A DNA stretch of 64,000 nt from Pseudoprevotella muciniphila (GCF_003265305.2 NZ_CP033459.1:372001-436000), one strand, 5' to 3'. Counted from the stretch's first letter, positions 17,967 through 30,163 are shown. Numbers and translations are program-made. The notes: generated from the letters alone by a model not told the origin.

Positions 17967-18725
17967 ATGAGAAAGAAAATTGTTGCCGGTAACTGGAAAA
18001 TGAACAAAACCCTCCAGGAAGGCATTGAATTGGCAAAAGATCTTAACGAGAAATTGACTGCAGACAAGCCAAACTGCGGTGTTGTAATTTGCACCCCTTT
18101 CATCCATCTTGCATCTGTAGCAGGTATGATCGACGAAAGTATCATGAGCCTTGGTGCTGAAAATTGTGCAGATAAGGAAAAAGGTGCATATACAGGCGAA
18201 GTGTCTGCAGAAATGGTTAAATCAACAGGTGCTAAATACGTTATTCTTGGTCACAGCGAAAGACGTGCGTACTATGGAGAAACAGCTGAGATTTTGAAAG
18301 AAAAGGTAAATCTTGCACTTGCTAATGACCTGAAAGTAATATTCTGCATCGGCGAAGTCCTTGAAGAAAGAGAGGCTGGCAAGCAGAATGAAGTTGTAAA
18401 AGCACAGATAGAAGGTTCCTTGTTTGATCTTACTGCTGAACAATATTCCAACATCATACTTGCATACGAACCTGTCTGGGCTATTGGTACTGGCAAGACT
18501 GCGACTGCAGAACAAGCAGAAGAAATGCACGCATTCATTCGAGAAGTCATTGAAGAAAAGTTTGGCAAAGCAGCAGCAGAAGACACTACTATTCTTTACG
18601 GTGGCAGTTGCAAACCCAGCAACGCAAAAGAACTCTTTGCAAAACCAAATGTAGATGGTGGACTTATCGGTGGTGCGGCACTGAAAGCGGACGACTTTAA
18701 AGGCATTATCGACGCTTGGAAATAA
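17967..18725 (+). CDS. tpiA: Triosephosphate isomerase
   Basis: A complete 252-residue TIM barrel interconverting dihydroxyacetone phosphate and glyceraldehyde 3-phosphate. The active-site lysine is in AGNWKMN, the histidine in LGHSERR, the catalytic glutamate in [10 protein letters not shown] with loop 6 after it, and the phosphate-binding end in GGAALKAD. Twenty-three bases separate it from the DoxX-like gene. A strong terminator follows, so it closes the transcription unit. Confidence 0.97.
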   Translation: MRKKIVAGNWKMNKTLQEGIELAKDLNEKLTADKPNCGVVICTPFIHLASVAGMIDESIMSLGAENCADKEKGAYTGEVSAEMVKSTGAKYVILGHSERRAYYGETAEILKEKVNLALANDLKVIFCIGEVLEEREAGKQNEVVKAQIEGSLFDLTAEQYSNIILAYEPVWAIGTGKTATAEQAEEMHAFIREVIEEKFGKAAAEDTTILYGGSCKPSNAKELFAKPNVDGGLIGGAALKADDFKGIIDAWK

Positions 18726-18741
18726 TTTATTAAACGAAAAG

Positions 18742-18781
18742 AGGAGCAGACCTTATGCTTTTCAATAAGGTCTGCGCCTCA
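18742..18781 (+). terminator. Terminator after tpiA
   Basis: A long stem: GAGGAGCAGACCTTAT pairs with ATAAGGTCTGCGCCTC (15 of 16 positions) around an eight-base loop. It starts 17 bases after the tpiA stop. The sequence after it is A-rich rather than T-rich, so it may instead protect the transcript's 3' end. Confidence 0.75.
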
Positions 18782-18827
18782 AATAAAAACAGGTGGTGTT
18801 CTAAAGTTTTTCAAAAATTCAACTAAA

Positions 18828-19559
18828 ATGAAATACCTCTTCACTCTTTTCATGCTGTTGACTTTTACAAGTGCATCTATTTATGCACAGGAACCAGTCA
18901 ACAACACTGAAAACTCGTCTAAAACCAATGAAAGTAATGGTACAGTAGTTCCCACACCTCAGTCAACAGAAAAGGCCGATCCGCAGAAGAAGAAGGATGA
19001 AACAGAAAAGCAGAAACCGGTTGTTAAGAATGATGTGGAACCTGTAATCACGCCTAAACCTGAAGAGGTAACCCCAACTCACGTTGAACCACAAAAGAAG
19101 GCGGAGGCCATCAAGCAGGAAGAGCCGGCAAAACAACCAGAGCAAGTTCAGAAACAAGAAGAGCCCAAACCTGCCGAAACCTTAACTCCAAACAAAAATC
19201 GTGGACATAAAGTTCTGAAGAAGGACTTGTCACGTCGAGTGGTTATCCGCCGAGTAAGTCCAGGCGAAAAGTCAGCAGAAAAACGCCCAAGGGTATTGAA
19301 AGAAGGATATCGGATTCAAATATATACCGGTGGCAACAAACGCGAGGACAAGGCTACAGCACAACGGGTTGGTGAAAAATGCAGAAAATGCTTCCCACAG
19401 TTATCTGTTTATTCGCACTTCATCTCTCCTCGTTGGACGTGTCGTGTGGGTGATTTTGAGACTTTCGAAGAAGCGAAAAAATATCTGTTGTTAATTACAA
19501 AGGCAAAGGCTTTTCCTGAGGCGAGAATTGTCAGGAGTAATGTTCTTGTGGCAAAATAG
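18828..19559 (+). CDS. SPOR-domain envelope protein
   Basis: 243 residues: a signal peptide (MKYLFTLFMLLTFTSASIYA), a long Pro/Glu/Lys-rich linker (about residues 25-135) and a C-terminal SPOR domain (about 160-240, starting YRIQIYTGGNKRED). SPOR domains bind denuded glycan strands of peptidoglycan at the division site. The linker would let the domain reach the wall from the outer side of the inner membrane. It lies seven bases before folE. Confidence 0.82.
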   Translation: MKYLFTLFMLLTFTSASIYAQEPVNNTENSSKTNESNGTVVPTPQSTEKADPQKKKDETEKQKPVVKNDVEPVITPKPEEVTPTHVEPQKKAEAIKQEEPAKQPEQVQKQEEPKPAETLTPNKNRGHKVLKKDLSRRVVIRRVSPGEKSAEKRPRVLKEGYRIQIYTGGNKREDKATAQRVGEKCRKCFPQLSVYSHFISPRWTCRVGDFETFEEAKKYLLLITKAKAFPEARIVRSNVLVAK

Positions 19560-19565
19560 AAAAAA

Positions 19566-20132
19566 GTGGAACAGATAGAATCTATCAAAAAAAATATTCA
19601 GGATGTCCTTGCGTCCTTGGGCGAGGATACAGAACGCGAAGGTCTTTTGAAGACACCCGAGCGAGTAGCCAAGGCCATGTTAGACTTGACTCGAGGCTAC
19701 GCTATGGATGCAGCAGCAGTTCTCAACTCGGCAAAGTTCAAAGAAGACTATAACCAGATGGTCATAGTTAAGGACATTCCTTTCTATTCTTTATGCGAAC
19801 ACCACATGCTCCCCTTCTATGGCAAGGCGCATGTTGCATATATACCTAACGGCTATATCACAGGATTGTCTAAGATAGCACGAGTGGTGGATATATACTC
19901 CCACCGCTTGCAAGTGCAGGAGAGGCTTACAACACAAATTAAAGAATGTATTCAAAACACGCTCGAGCCATTAGGCGTTATGGTGGTTTTAGAAGCGAAA
20001 CACATGTGTATGCAAATGCGTGGAGTGGAAAAGATAGGTTCTATTACTACTACAAGCGATTTTTGCGGAGCATTCAATCAGGCAAAAACAAGAGATGAAT
20101 TTTTGAAGTTGGTGATGAACAAAACAGTATAA
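19566..20132 (+). CDS. folE: GTP cyclohydrolase I
   Basis: A 188-residue enzyme making 7,8-dihydroneopterin triphosphate, the first step of folate synthesis and, through QueD, of queuosine. Zinc ligands are seen in [10 protein letters not shown] (Cys and His) and in the KHMCMQMRG block. The C-terminal end ([10 protein letters not shown]) is typical. GTG at 19566 is the start; no upstream alternative exists. The queD-queE genes that use the same product are about 29 kb away in this window. Confidence 0.95.
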   Translation: MEQIESIKKNIQDVLASLGEDTEREGLLKTPERVAKAMLDLTRGYAMDAAAVLNSAKFKEDYNQMVIVKDIPFYSLCEHHMLPFYGKAHVAYIPNGYITGLSKIARVVDIYSHRLQVQERLTTQIKECIQNTLEPLGVMVVLEAKHMCMQMRGVEKIGSITTTSDFCGAFNQAKTRDEFLKLVMNKTV

Positions 20133-20203
20133 ATCATCTTCAACTCACAAGGATTTAACAAATGATATTGCTTCAAAGATATTTTATATAAAAGTTTTTT
20201 ATT

Positions 20204-20211
20204 TATCTTTG
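20204..20211 (+). promoter_or_regulatory. -7 box for the tRNA-Gly gene
   Basis: TATCTTTG matches TAnnTTTG exactly and lies 18 bases before the tRNA. No good TTTG is seen about 20 bases upstream. Confidence 0.45.
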
Positions 20212-20229
20212 CATCAAAGTCTCTGCAAT

Positions 20230-20301
20230 GCGGCAGTAGCTCAGTGGTAGAGCATCGGCTTCCCAAGCCGAGGGTCGCGGGTTCGAACCCCGTTTGCCGC
20301 T
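20230..20301 (+). tRNA. tRNA-Gly (anticodon CCC)
   Basis: A full cloverleaf of 72 bases: acceptor GCGGCAG with TTGCCGC, D arm TAGCTCAGTGGTAGAGCA, anticodon stem TCGGC/GCCGA around the loop TTCCCAA (anticodon CCC), and T arm GCGGG-TTCGAAC-CCCGT. The discriminator base is T. CCA is not encoded. Confidence 0.95.
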
Positions 20302-20358
20302 CTAAGTCTAAATAAGCGAAACAGCCTTTTAAAATTTCACGAAACCGTAAACTTTATT

Positions 20359-21702
20359 ATGACTACAGTAATAGTTTCCATATTGATAATAGGACTCTTA
20401 CTAATAGCGACGGCTCGTATCAACAAAATGAATACTGCAGCCGTCGCAATGTTTATGGGCGCGTCTTGTTGGGTTCTTTACACAATCGATGGCAGCCATT
20501 ATGTTAATGAGTTCCATCTGTCAGCATTTGTTCAATCAGGACTCGACGTAAAGTCTTTTATTGCTGAACACATCTTTTTCAAATATGTGGTCAGTGCTGC
20601 AGAAGTGGTGCTTTACCTTTTGGCAACAATGACGATCGTGGAAATCTTGTCGAACAACGGATGCTTTGATTTTATAAACGAAGGACTAAAGACGCGCAAG
20701 CCAAGAAAGTTCCTTTGGATGCTTGCTTTGTTTACCTTCATCCTCTCTGCTAATCTTGACAACCTTACAACTACATGCCTGATGCTTTCCATCATGCACT
20801 CACTTGTTGCCAACGACAAGTTGAGACGTGTATATGGATTTATTATAGTGATTTGTGCAAACATGGGTGGAGCATTCACTGTAATAGGAGACATAAGCAG
20901 TTTGACACTATGGAACAGTGGAGCGGTAACGGCTACGCAATATTCTGCCTATCTCGCACTTCCAAGTCTCGTTGCACTTGTAACGACACTACTTCTTTTT
21001 TATGAAAAACTGCCACACCGCTTAGAGTTGGTAAATACCATTCCACCCTATCGTGGCGATGACACAATTCTCAATAGGTGGCAAAGATTTCTAATGCTCA
21101 TCGTGGGAATAGGAGGACTGTGGTTTATACCTACTTTTCATAGCATTACTGCCCTACCGCCTTTCGTAGGTGCTTTGTGCGTATTAGCACTACTCTGGAT
21201 TGTCAACGAACTGTGTAACAGACAGTTGATATACAGCGACCAAATGATTCATAGAAGATTTCCATTGGCTCTGCAGTATGCCAACATTCAGAATATGATG
21301 TTCTTTATAGGCATCATCTTTGCTATCGGAGCTGTAAACGAGACAAGTATGCTGAAACAATTTTCCAATTTGCTTGTAGGAAATCTGCAGAATCCATATA
21401 TAATAGGTGCTGCCGTAGGTTTGCTTGCCGCTTTCATCAATAACATGACATCGTTGGTTTCTAACATCTACATCTTCTCCGATGTTACTCAACTGACGTC
21501 TGATCAAGCCTTTTGGCCACTGATAAGTTTCTGCTCTACAATGGGCGGCTCGCTTCTCGCCATGGGAACAATCGCTGGTATATATTTCGTTCGCATGGAA
21601 AATGCTACTGTAGCATGGTATCTCAAGCATTGTTCTTGGCGAGTGCTCGTTGGCTGGCTGGCAGGATTGGTCACATTTGCTGTAATGCACTGGTTGATGT
21701 AA
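20359..21702 (+). CDS. nhaD: NhaD-type sodium/proton antiporter
   Basis: An inner-membrane protein of 447 residues with about twelve hydrophobic helices. It belongs to the NhaD branch of the ion-transporter superfamily. Two charged or amide clusters in the membrane stand out, [11 protein letters not shown] near residue 136 and [13 protein letters not shown] near residue 363, placed symmetrically as in transporters with inverted repeats. It should expel sodium ions in exchange for protons. The gene stands alone after tRNA-Gly; phosphofructokinase follows after 25 bases, probably by chance of location rather than shared function. Confidence 0.82.
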   Translation: MTTVIVSILIIGLLLIATARINKMNTAAVAMFMGASCWVLYTIDGSHYVNEFHLSAFVQSGLDVKSFIAEHIFFKYVVSAAEVVLYLLATMTIVEILSNNGCFDFINEGLKTRKPRKFLWMLALFTFILSANLDNLTTTCLMLSIMHSLVANDKLRRVYGFIIVICANMGGAFTVIGDISSLTLWNSGAVTATQYSAYLALPSLVALVTTLLLFYEKLPHRLELVNTIPPYRGDDTILNRWQRFLMLIVGIGGLWFIPTFHSITALPPFVGALCVLALLWIVNELCNRQLIYSDQMIHRRFPLALQYANIQNMMFFIGIIFAIGAVNETSMLKQFSNLLVGNLQNPYIIGAAVGLLAAFINNMTSLVSNIYIFSDVTQLTSDQAFWPLISFCSTMGGSLLAMGTIAGIYFVRMENATVAWYLKHCSWRVLVGWLAGLVTFAVMHWLM

Positions 21703-21727
21703 TAATTATAATAATAGGGTGTTTAAT

Positions 21728-22705
21728 ATGCGTAAAATCAAATGTATAGGAATCTTGACTTCAGGTGGCGATGCTCCTGGAATGAATGCCGCAATAAGAG
21801 CCGTTACACGTAGCGGTATATGCAATGGATTCAAGATAAAAGGCATTTACAAAGGCTATGAAGGGCTAATTAACGATGAGGTTAGAACTTTCACGACTGA
21901 GAATGTCAGTAACATCATCCAAACTGGTGGAACAATCCTTCGCACTGCCAGAAGCAAGGAGTTTATGACGCTTTCAGGAAGAAAGAAGGCATACGAAACG
22001 CTTGTGAAAGAATCTATCGATGCACTTGTTGTCATCGGTGGAAATGGCTCACTTACCGGCGCAAAAGACTTTGCTGAAGAATATGATTTTCCATGCATAG
22101 GACTGCCTGGCACAATAGACAATGACCTCTATGGTACAGATAACACCATTGGCTACGACACAACGCTCAATACCATAACACAATGTATCGACAAAATCCG
22201 TGACACAGCCACTTCGCACGAACGTATATTTTTTGTAGAAGTGATGGGGCGTGATGCAGGTTTTCTTGCACAAAACAGTGCTATTGCAGCCGGAGCAGAG
22301 GCCGCAATTATTCCTGAAGACAGCACAGGCAGCGACCAACTGATAGAATTCATGGAGCGTGGCATACGTAAGAGTAAAAAGAGTTGCATCGTTATCGTAA
22401 GCGAAAGCCCCAAATGCGGTGCACTATATTATGCTAATCGCGTCAATCAGGAATACCCGGAATTCGATGTACGCGTATCTATTCTTGGACACTTACAACG
22501 CGGAGGTTCTCCCACTGCCCGCGACAGGATACTTGCATCAGAAGTGGGATATGGAGCAATTCAAGCATTAGTACAAGGTCAGCGTAATGTAATGGTTGGA
22601 GTCAGGAACAACGAGATAGTATACGTACCCTTCGTTGATGCCATAGGAAAGCGTAAAAATATCGATAAACAACTCATAAAGGTTCTTGACGAACTTTCTA
22701 TATAA
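21728..22705 (+). CDS. pfkA: 6-phosphofructokinase, ATP type with Asn in the GGDGS motif
   Basis: From ATG 21728 the product has 325 residues and matches bacterial Pfk[15 protein letters not shown] near the start, [12 protein letters not shown] with the catalytic Asp, VEVMGRDAG, and LGHLQRGG. The glycine that separates ATP-dependent from PPi-dependent enzymes (E. coli Gly104) is kept, so ATP is the likely donor. The preceding residue, Asp103 in E. coli (GGDGS), is Asn106 here (GGNGS). Asp103 helps bind Mg-ATP, so kinetics may differ. A GTG at 21719 is possible but the ATG gives the normal N terminus. Confidence 0.93.
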   Translation: MRKIKCIGILTSGGDAPGMNAAIRAVTRSGICNGFKIKGIYKGYEGLINDEVRTFTTENVSNIIQTGGTILRTARSKEFMTLSGRKKAYETLVKESIDALVVIGGNGSLTGAKDFAEEYDFPCIGLPGTIDNDLYGTDNTIGYDTTLNTITQCIDKIRDTATSHERIFFVEVMGRDAGFLAQNSAIAAGAEAAIIPEDSTGSDQLIEFMERGIRKSKKSCIVIVSESPKCGALYYANRVNQEYPEFDVRVSILGHLQRGGSPTARDRILASEVGYGAIQALVQGQRNVMVGVRNNEIVYVPFVDAIGKRKNIDKQLIKVLDELSI

Positions 22706-22854
22706 GAAAGTTTGGAAATTCCGACAGACTAATTATTGCATGTCTTATATAAAGAAAATAGCATATAAACTTTGCAATTTGTAACTGTCAACAGCACTAA
22801 CCTTCTTATTGAGTGATAATTATTGAGTTGTTAACGAATTTTAAAACTTTTTAA

Positions 22855-24429
<1,575 letters not shown>

Positions 24430-24440
24430 AATTCTTTGAC

Positions 24441-24677
24441 ATGCTGAACGTTACAGTTGTCTCACCAGAAAAGACATTATTTGCCGGTCAGGTGGATAGC
24501 GTCTTTGTCCCTGGCAAAAAGGGTAAATTTGAAATTCTTCAAAACCATGCCCCGATAGTCTCCATCCTTACTGAAGGCATTGTGAGATGTGTGGGTAGTG
24601 AAACTTTTGAAATTGCCATCAAAGCAGGTTTTGTAGAAGTTTCAAACAACGAAGTATCTGTTTGCATTGAAGTCTAA
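24441..24677 (+). CDS. atpC: ATP synthase F1 subunit epsilon
   Basis: A 78-residue protein corresponding to the N-terminal beta-sandwich domain only (LNVTVVSPEKTLFAG..., FEILQNHAPIVSIL). It lacks the C-terminal helical hairpin that many bacteria use to inhibit ATP hydrolysis, which is usual for Bacteroidales. It joins the rotor with gamma. The next gene begins two bases after its stop. Confidence 0.93.
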   Translation: MLNVTVVSPEKTLFAGQVDSVFVPGKKGKFEILQNHAPIVSILTEGIVRCVGSETFEIAIKAGFVEVSNNEVSVCIEV

Positions 24678-24678
24678 A

Positions 24679-25089
24679 ATGACGAAAGTTCTCAAATCGG
24701 CAGGGATTTTAGCGATTATCTTCTTCATTGCAGGTCCTCTCCTACTCTTGATAGAAAAATCGTTTATTACGATTGAGGCTTCCCAGCAGGCACTGCCAAT
24801 AGCAATCATTGCATGCATATACTTTTTTGCAGCCATGACTGATATATGCATCTGCGAGAAGTTGAGAAGGACAGACAGCAAGATGCTAATGGGCTTCCAC
24901 CTGTTGATGAACGTTTTAAGGTTATTACTCAGCGCACTGATTATTATCGTTTATGCTATTTTCATAAAGCAAAACTTAATGGTGTTCGTCATCAATGTTT
25001 CAGTGTTCTATTTGCTGACCATGGCATTCTGCACTGCAAAACATCTGAATGCGGAAAAAGAAATTACAAAGAATAAAAGAAAAAAATGA
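24679..25089 (+). CDS. Small membrane protein in the atp operon (AtpI-like position)
   Basis: 136 residues with four hydrophobic helices and a strongly basic tail (NKRKK at the end). It lies between atpC and atpB and overlaps atpB by four bases, the place occupied by atpI in other bacteria. AtpI helps assemble the c-ring; a similar role here is inferred from position, since no sequence signature is evident. ATG 24679 was chosen over the TTG at 24667, which lies inside atpC. Confidence 0.75.
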   Translation: MTKVLKSAGILAIIFFIAGPLLLLIEKSFITIEASQQALPIAIIACIYFFAAMTDICICEKLRRTDSKMLMGFHLLMNVLRLLLSALIIIVYAIFIKQNLMVFVINVSVFYLLTMAFCTAKHLNAEKEITKNKRKK

Positions 25090-26144
25090 TTCATAAAAGA
25101 CTCATAAGGACATTATTTATGCTGGCGTGTGTTTTCTTTCTGACCATACCCGTCAATGCGGAAGAGAAGGAAGAAAGTAGCGTAGACGTAAAGGAGATTG
25201 TTCTCGGTCACATGAGCGATGCTTATGAATGGCATATCACCACCTGGGGTGGACATCACATAAGCATACCTTTACCAGTCATCGTGAAGAGCCATGAAGG
25301 AGGCTGGCACGTCTTCAGTTCTTCCCGTTTCCACGAGAGTGAAAATCATCATTATATGGGCTTCTATGTTGACTCCAAGAGGCAGGGAAAAATATATGAA
25401 GAGGGTTATGATGACCGTCCTTGGGATTTTTCCATCACAAAAGACGTTGTACAGATCTGGATCAATGTACTCATACTCCTTCTGATATTCATTCCATGCG
25501 CCCGCTGGTATAAAAGACACCGCATCGAAGATGGTGCTCCAAAGGGCATGGTCGGCATGATGGAAGTTTTGGTTATGTCAATCAATGATGACGTAATTAA
25601 GGCAAGTATCGGTGAAAAGCATTACAGGAAATATTCACCTTATCTGCTCACAGTATTTTTCTTTTTGCTAGTCACCAATCTAATGGGTCTTATCCCGATT
25701 TTTCCTGGTGGCGCAAACGTTACAGGCAATATCACCATCACATTCATCCTTGCTCTGCTGACATTCCTGATTACAAATATCTTTGGTAATCGTGAATATT
25801 GGAAAGAAATCTTTTGGCCAGACGTACCAGTATGGATGAAATGTCCTGTACCACTGATGCCAGTGATTGAGTTATTCGGTATTTTTACCAAGCCCTTTGC
25901 GTTGATGGTCCGTTTGTTTGCGAACATGCTTGGCGGCCATGCTGTAATTCTCTCACTGACTGCTGTCATCTTCATTACATTTGAGATTAATGCCATCGTT
26001 GGCACCTCTCTCTCTCTGGTCAGTGTGCTCATGATGATATTCATGAATGCTCTCGAACTTCTTGTTGCCTTCATTCAGGCATACGTCTTTACGATGTTGA
26101 GTGCCGTATTCATTGGCATGGCTCATCCAGAGCATGAACATTAA
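25086..26144 (+). CDS. atpB: ATP synthase Fo subunit a, long Bacteroidetes form
   Basis: 352 residues, about 100 longer than E. coli subunit a. The extension holds a signal-peptide-like helix (MLACVFFLTIPVNA) and a His-rich extracytoplasmic segment (about residues 40-115, with WGGHH and ENHHY). The channel part is conserved, including the essential arginine in LMVRLFANMLGGH and the last helices. The long N terminus is typical of this phylum. The a subunit forms the proton path next to the c-ring. Confidence 0.94.
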   Translation: MIHKRLIRTLFMLACVFFLTIPVNAEEKEESSVDVKEIVLGHMSDAYEWHITTWGGHHISIPLPVIVKSHEGGWHVFSSSRFHESENHHYMGFYVDSKRQGKIYEEGYDDRPWDFSITKDVVQIWINVLILLLIFIPCARWYKRHRIEDGAPKGMVGMMEVLVMSINDDVIKASIGEKHYRKYSPYLLTVFFFLLVTNLMGLIPIFPGGANVTGNITITFILALLTFLITNIFGNREYWKEIFWPDVPVWMKCPVPLMPVIELFGIFTKPFALMVRLFANMLGGHAVILSLTAVIFITFEINAIVGTSLSLVSVLMMIFMNALELLVAFIQAYVFTMLSAVFIGMAHPEHEH

Positions 26145-26201
26145 AATTACAGATAAAAGAATAAAAATAATAAACAATAATAATAACTAAAAACAACTTA
26201 A

Positions 26202-26456
<255 letters not shown>

Positions 26457-26477
26457 TAACGAAAAAAACGGCAAATC

Positions 26478-26984
26478 ATGCAAAACATGCCATCCATACT
26501 TACTCCGGATTTCGGTCTGCTCTTTTGGATGCTACTTGCTTTTTTGGTAGTTTTCTTTCTGCTCAAGAAGTATGCGTTCGGTGCCATAACAGGTGCAGTG
26601 GAAGAACGTAAGAACTTCATTGACGAAAGTATCAAAAATGCCAGAGAGGCCAACGAGAAGTTGGCTAACATAAAGGCGGAAAGCGAGAAGATCCTGATGG
26701 AAGCACGTGCCAAACAGGCTGACATCATAAAGGAGGCGATGGCAACACGTGACAATATCATTAAGGCTTCGCAAGTAAAGGCACAGACAGAAGGCGCAAA
26801 GATACTTGAAGAAGCCAAAGCGCAAATTCAAGTAGAAAAGGAAAATGCTCTGCGTGATATTCGTTCACAAGTTGCTGACCTTTCCCTGCAAGTGGCAGAA
26901 AAAGTGGTACGCCGCCAAATCGAAACGGACAAGGAGCAAGAACTATATATCGAACGCTTGCTCGACGAAGTGGCAAAAGCCTAA
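26478..26984 (+). CDS. atpF: ATP synthase Fo subunit b
   Basis: 168 residues: one N-terminal membrane helix (LLFWMLLAFLVVFFLL) and a long charged helix that forms the peripheral stalk dimer, ending in the delta-binding part (RRQIETDKEQELYIERLL). Start ATG at 26478; a second ATG nine bases in is possible. It follows atpE after 21 bases. Confidence 0.93.
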   Translation: MQNMPSILTPDFGLLFWMLLAFLVVFFLLKKYAFGAITGAVEERKNFIDESIKNAREANEKLANIKAESEKILMEARAKQADIIKEAMATRDNIIKASQVKAQTEGAKILEEAKAQIQVEKENALRDIRSQVADLSLQVAEKVVRRQIETDKEQELYIERLLDEVAKA

Positions 26985-27014
26985 TCCAAATTGATAATAA
27001 AAAAGATTTTTGAC

Positions 27015-27557
27015 ATGGATTTAGGAACAACTTCTTCACGATATGCAAAGGCTTTTCTTACGTTTGCAACGGAAAACAAGGAGGAAGTGCAGGTGTACAA
27101 GGAGATGCAGACTGCTGCTGAGGCGTTCATACAACTCCCGCAGTTACAGACACTGCTGAAAAACCCTGCCGTTTCTGATACTCAAAAAGTTGAGTTGCTT
27201 GAGAATGCATGTACTTCTTCTGGTAAACTTTCCAAGAGTTCCGGTCGTTTTGTCAGGTTAATTACTCAAAACAAACGTGCCGATATGATGATGTTCTTTG
27301 CTAATTCATACATCAATATGTATCAGAAAGGCAAAAACTTCATCAAAGGTAAACTTACTGTTGCCTCTCCAGTCAGTCAAGCGCTGCAAGAGAAAATGCA
27401 AGAAGTCGTGGAGAAACTGTCGCAAAGCAAAGTTGAATTTGAAGTCAGTGTAGATCCATCTATCGGAGGCGGGTTCATCCTTGAATATGACACGTATCGA
27501 ATGGATGCCAGCGTGCGCGGTCAGTTCAACAAATTGCACAGAGAGTTAGGCAGATAG
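27015..27557 (+). CDS. atpH: ATP synthase F1 subunit delta
   Basis: About 180 residues from ATG 27015 (MDLGTTSSRYAKAF). The upstream start at 26991 would place Lys/Ile-rich residues before the conserved opening. The N-terminal helical domain binds alpha, and the C-terminal end (SIGGGFILEYDTYRMDASVRGQ) is the typical OSCP/delta signature. It links the peripheral stalk to F1. Confidence 0.93.
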   Translation: MDLGTTSSRYAKAFLTFATENKEEVQVYKEMQTAAEAFIQLPQLQTLLKNPAVSDTQKVELLENACTSSGKLSKSSGRFVRLITQNKRADMMMFFANSYINMYQKGKNFIKGKLTVASPVSQALQEKMQEVVEKLSQSKVEFEVSVDPSIGGGFILEYDTYRMDASVRGQFNKLHRELGR

Positions 27558-27605
27558 AATGAATTGTGAATATCACAAGAAACTAATCAACAAAAAAACA
27601 AATTT

Positions 27606-29186
27606 ATGCCAAATACAATCAAACCAAGTGAAGTGTCCCAAGTTCTCTTGCAACAACTGAAGGACGTTGAGACCCAACTTAAGTTTGAGGAAGTTGGTGT
27701 CGTACTTACCATTGGTGACGGTGTGGCTCGCGTATATGGCCTGACCAACGTTACCGAGAATGAACTGGTAGAGTTCGAGAACGGCACAATGGGCGTTGCG
27801 ATGAACCTTGAGCAAGACAACGTTGGTGTTGTATTGTTCGGTTCTTCGGAAGGCATTAAGGAAGGTCAAAGTGTGAAACGTACGGGTAATGTCGCATCCA
27901 TTCAGGTTAGCGAAGAGATGCTCGGACGTGTCATCAATCCTATTGGTGAGCCGTTAGATGGCGGCCCTGCCATAGGTGGAGAGAAATTCCTGATGCCTCT
28001 TGACCGAAAAGCGCCAGGTGTGATATATCGTCAGCCTGTGGACACCGGTTTGCAAACGGGTCTTAAAGCAGTTGACTCGATGATTCCAATTGGTCGTGGA
28101 CAGCGCGAATTGATTATTGGCGACCGTCAGACAGGTAAGACAGCGATAGCCATCGACACCATCATCAATCAAAAAGAAAACTATGAAAACGGCGACCCTG
28201 TGTATTGCATATATGTAGCAATAGGCCAGAAGGCTTCAACAGTAGCCAACATAGTCAATTCACTCAAAGAGCATGGTGCGATGCCCTATACTATAGTTAT
28301 TGCAGCAACGGCAGCATCCCCCGCTGCACTGCAATACTACGCACCTTTCGCAGGTGCTGCCATAGGTGAATATTTCAGGGACAGAGGACTTAATGCTCTC
28401 GTGGTTTATGACGACCTGTCAAAACAGGCTGTAGCCTATCGTGAGGTTTCCCTCATCCTTCGTCGTCCCTCTGGACGTGAAGCATACCCAGGCGATATTT
28501 TCTATCTTCACTCACGCCTTCTTGAGCGTGCTGCACGTATCAATAACCAGACAGAAGTTGCCGAGAAGATGAACGACCTGCCCGAATGCATGAAAGGCAA
28601 GGTTAAGGGTGGCGGCTCACTAACAGCACTGCCTATTATCGAAACACAGGCTGGCGACGTGTCTGCTTACATCCCCACGAACGTGATTTCAATTACAGAT
28701 GGTCAGATATATCTTGACACGAACCTCTTCAACAGCGGTACGCGTCCTGCTATCGACGTAGGTATTTCAGTATCACGTGTGGGAGGTGCTGCTCAGATCA
28801 AGAGTATGAAGAAAGTGGCTGGTTCATTGAAGATAGATCAGGCACAGTATCGCGAATTGGAGTCGTTCTCAAAATTTGCAAGCGACATGGACCCTGTAAC
28901 AGCAATGACCATTGACCGTGGACGCAAGAACAACGAACTGCTTATTCAACCTCAATACAGTCCGATGGCAGTGGAAGAGCAAGTAGCCATTCTTTATTGC
29001 GGTACTCATGGCCTGATGAAGGACGTTCCACTCGATAAAGTCCGCGATTTCCAGACAAACTTCCTGCAAATCATGCGTAGTAATAATGCCTCCGCACTGG
29101 AAGAAATCAAATCAGGAAAGTTGTCAGATGAGGTTTGCGCAACTATTGAGAAAGTTGCTGCTGATCTGGCAGAACAATATAAGTAA
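27606..29186 (+). CDS. atpA: ATP synthase F1 subunit alpha
   Basis: 526 residues. The non-catalytic nucleotide site keeps Walker A (GDRQTGKT near residue 175). The family block [13 protein letters not shown] lies near residue 380. The N-terminal beta-barrel and C-terminal helices are complete. The gene is 48 bases after atpH and 16 bases before atpG. Confidence 0.98.
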   Translation: MPNTIKPSEVSQVLLQQLKDVETQLKFEEVGVVLTIGDGVARVYGLTNVTENELVEFENGTMGVAMNLEQDNVGVVLFGSSEGIKEGQSVKRTGNVASIQVSEEMLGRVINPIGEPLDGGPAIGGEKFLMPLDRKAPGVIYRQPVDTGLQTGLKAVDSMIPIGRGQRELIIGDRQTGKTAIAIDTIINQKENYENGDPVYCIYVAIGQKASTVANIVNSLKEHGAMPYTIVIAATAASPAALQYYAPFAGAAIGEYFRDRGLNALVVYDDLSKQAVAYREVSLILRRPSGREAYPGDIFYLHSRLLERAARINNQTEVAEKMNDLPECMKGKVKGGGSLTALPIIETQAGDVSAYIPTNVISITDGQIYLDTNLFNSGTRPAIDVGISVSRVGGAAQIKSMKKVAGSLKIDQAQYRELESFSKFASDMDPVTAMTIDRGRKNNELLIQPQYSPMAVEEQVAILYCGTHGLMKDVPLDKVRDFQTNFLQIMRSNNASALEEIKSGKLSDEVCATIEKVAADLAEQYK

Positions 29187-29202
29187 TCTTTAACAAAGAC
29201 TT

Positions 29203-30063
29203 ATGGCCTCCTTAAAGGAAGTAAAAAACAGAATAGCCTCTGTAAACAACACACGCAAGATTACAAGTGCGATGAAAATGGTAGCATCATCAAAACTTCA
29301 TCGTGCTCAGCAATCTATCGAAAATATGCGTCCTTACGAAAGTCGTTTGGACAATATCATGTCGACCTTTGTGGGCAGTTTGGAAGGAGAAATTTCCTCT
29401 GCATACGCCGAGAAGCGTGAGGTGAAGAAGGTGGCTATTGTTTTGTTGACTTCAAACTCCAGTCTGTGTGGTGGTTTTAATGCTAATGCCATCAAAGCAC
29501 TCAAGAAAAAAATTGAATCGTACAAGCAGAAAGGTGTTGAAGTTGTAAAGATTATTCCACTCGGAAAGAAAGGATTGGATGCCACAAAAAAGATTTGGGA
29601 TAACGGTCTGCCTGATTATTCCAAACTGATGGACCATCCTTCATACAGTTCTACTATGAACATATCGGCAGAATTGATGAACATGTATTGTGATGGCGAG
29701 ATTGACAAAGTGGATCTTATCTATCATCATTTCAAAAGTTCTGCAAGCCAAATCCTTACAGAAGAGACATTCTTGCCCATTGAATTAAAAAATAATGGTG
29801 CTGGTGCGACTCCCAACTACATTGTAGAACCTTCTGTTGAGGCTATCGTGGAAGAACTCATACCTAAAGTGCTTCACCTAAAATTATATACGGCACTATT
29901 AGACAGTCTGGCAAGCGAGCATGCTGCTCGCGTCATCGCTATGCAAATAGCGACAGACAATGCCGATGAGTTGCTTCAAGAGTTAACGTTGACATACAAC
30001 AAGACGCGTCAACAAGCAATTACCACAGAACTCCTTGATATTGTGGGAGGTCAAATGCGTTAA
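29203..30063 (+). CDS. atpG: ATP synthase F1 subunit gamma
   Basis: 286 residues forming the central stalk. The two long coiled-coil helices are seen at the N terminus (VNNTRKITSAMKMVASSKL) and the C terminus (ELTLTYNKTRQQAITTELLDIVGG). The Rossmann-like middle includes SNSSLCGGFNANAI. It is the last gene of the operon, followed by a perfect hairpin terminator. Confidence 0.97.
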   Translation: MASLKEVKNRIASVNNTRKITSAMKMVASSKLHRAQQSIENMRPYESRLDNIMSTFVGSLEGEISSAYAEKREVKKVAIVLLTSNSSLCGGFNANAIKALKKKIESYKQKGVEVVKIIPLGKKGLDATKKIWDNGLPDYSKLMDHPSYSSTMNISAELMNMYCDGEIDKVDLIYHHFKSSASQILTEETFLPIELKNNGAGATPNYIVEPSVEAIVEELIPKVLHLKLYTALLDSLASEHAARVIAMQIATDNADELLQELTLTYNKTRQQAITTELLDIVGGQMR

Positions 30064-30081
30064 TTTGCAATTTTTCTTTTT

Positions 30082-30114
30082 AACAAACGGTTGGCAATTC
30101 GCCAACCGTTTGTT
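30082..30114 (+). terminator. Terminator of the ATP synthase operon
   Basis: A perfect 14-bp stem, AACAAACGGTTGGC (30082-30095) with GCCAACCGTTTGTT (30101-30114), and a five-base loop, 18 bases after the atpG stop. Confidence 0.88.
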
Positions 30115-30163
30115 GCTTTATATCGTTACGAAATATTTTTTTTGTTTTTCATAAAGAAAGTTA

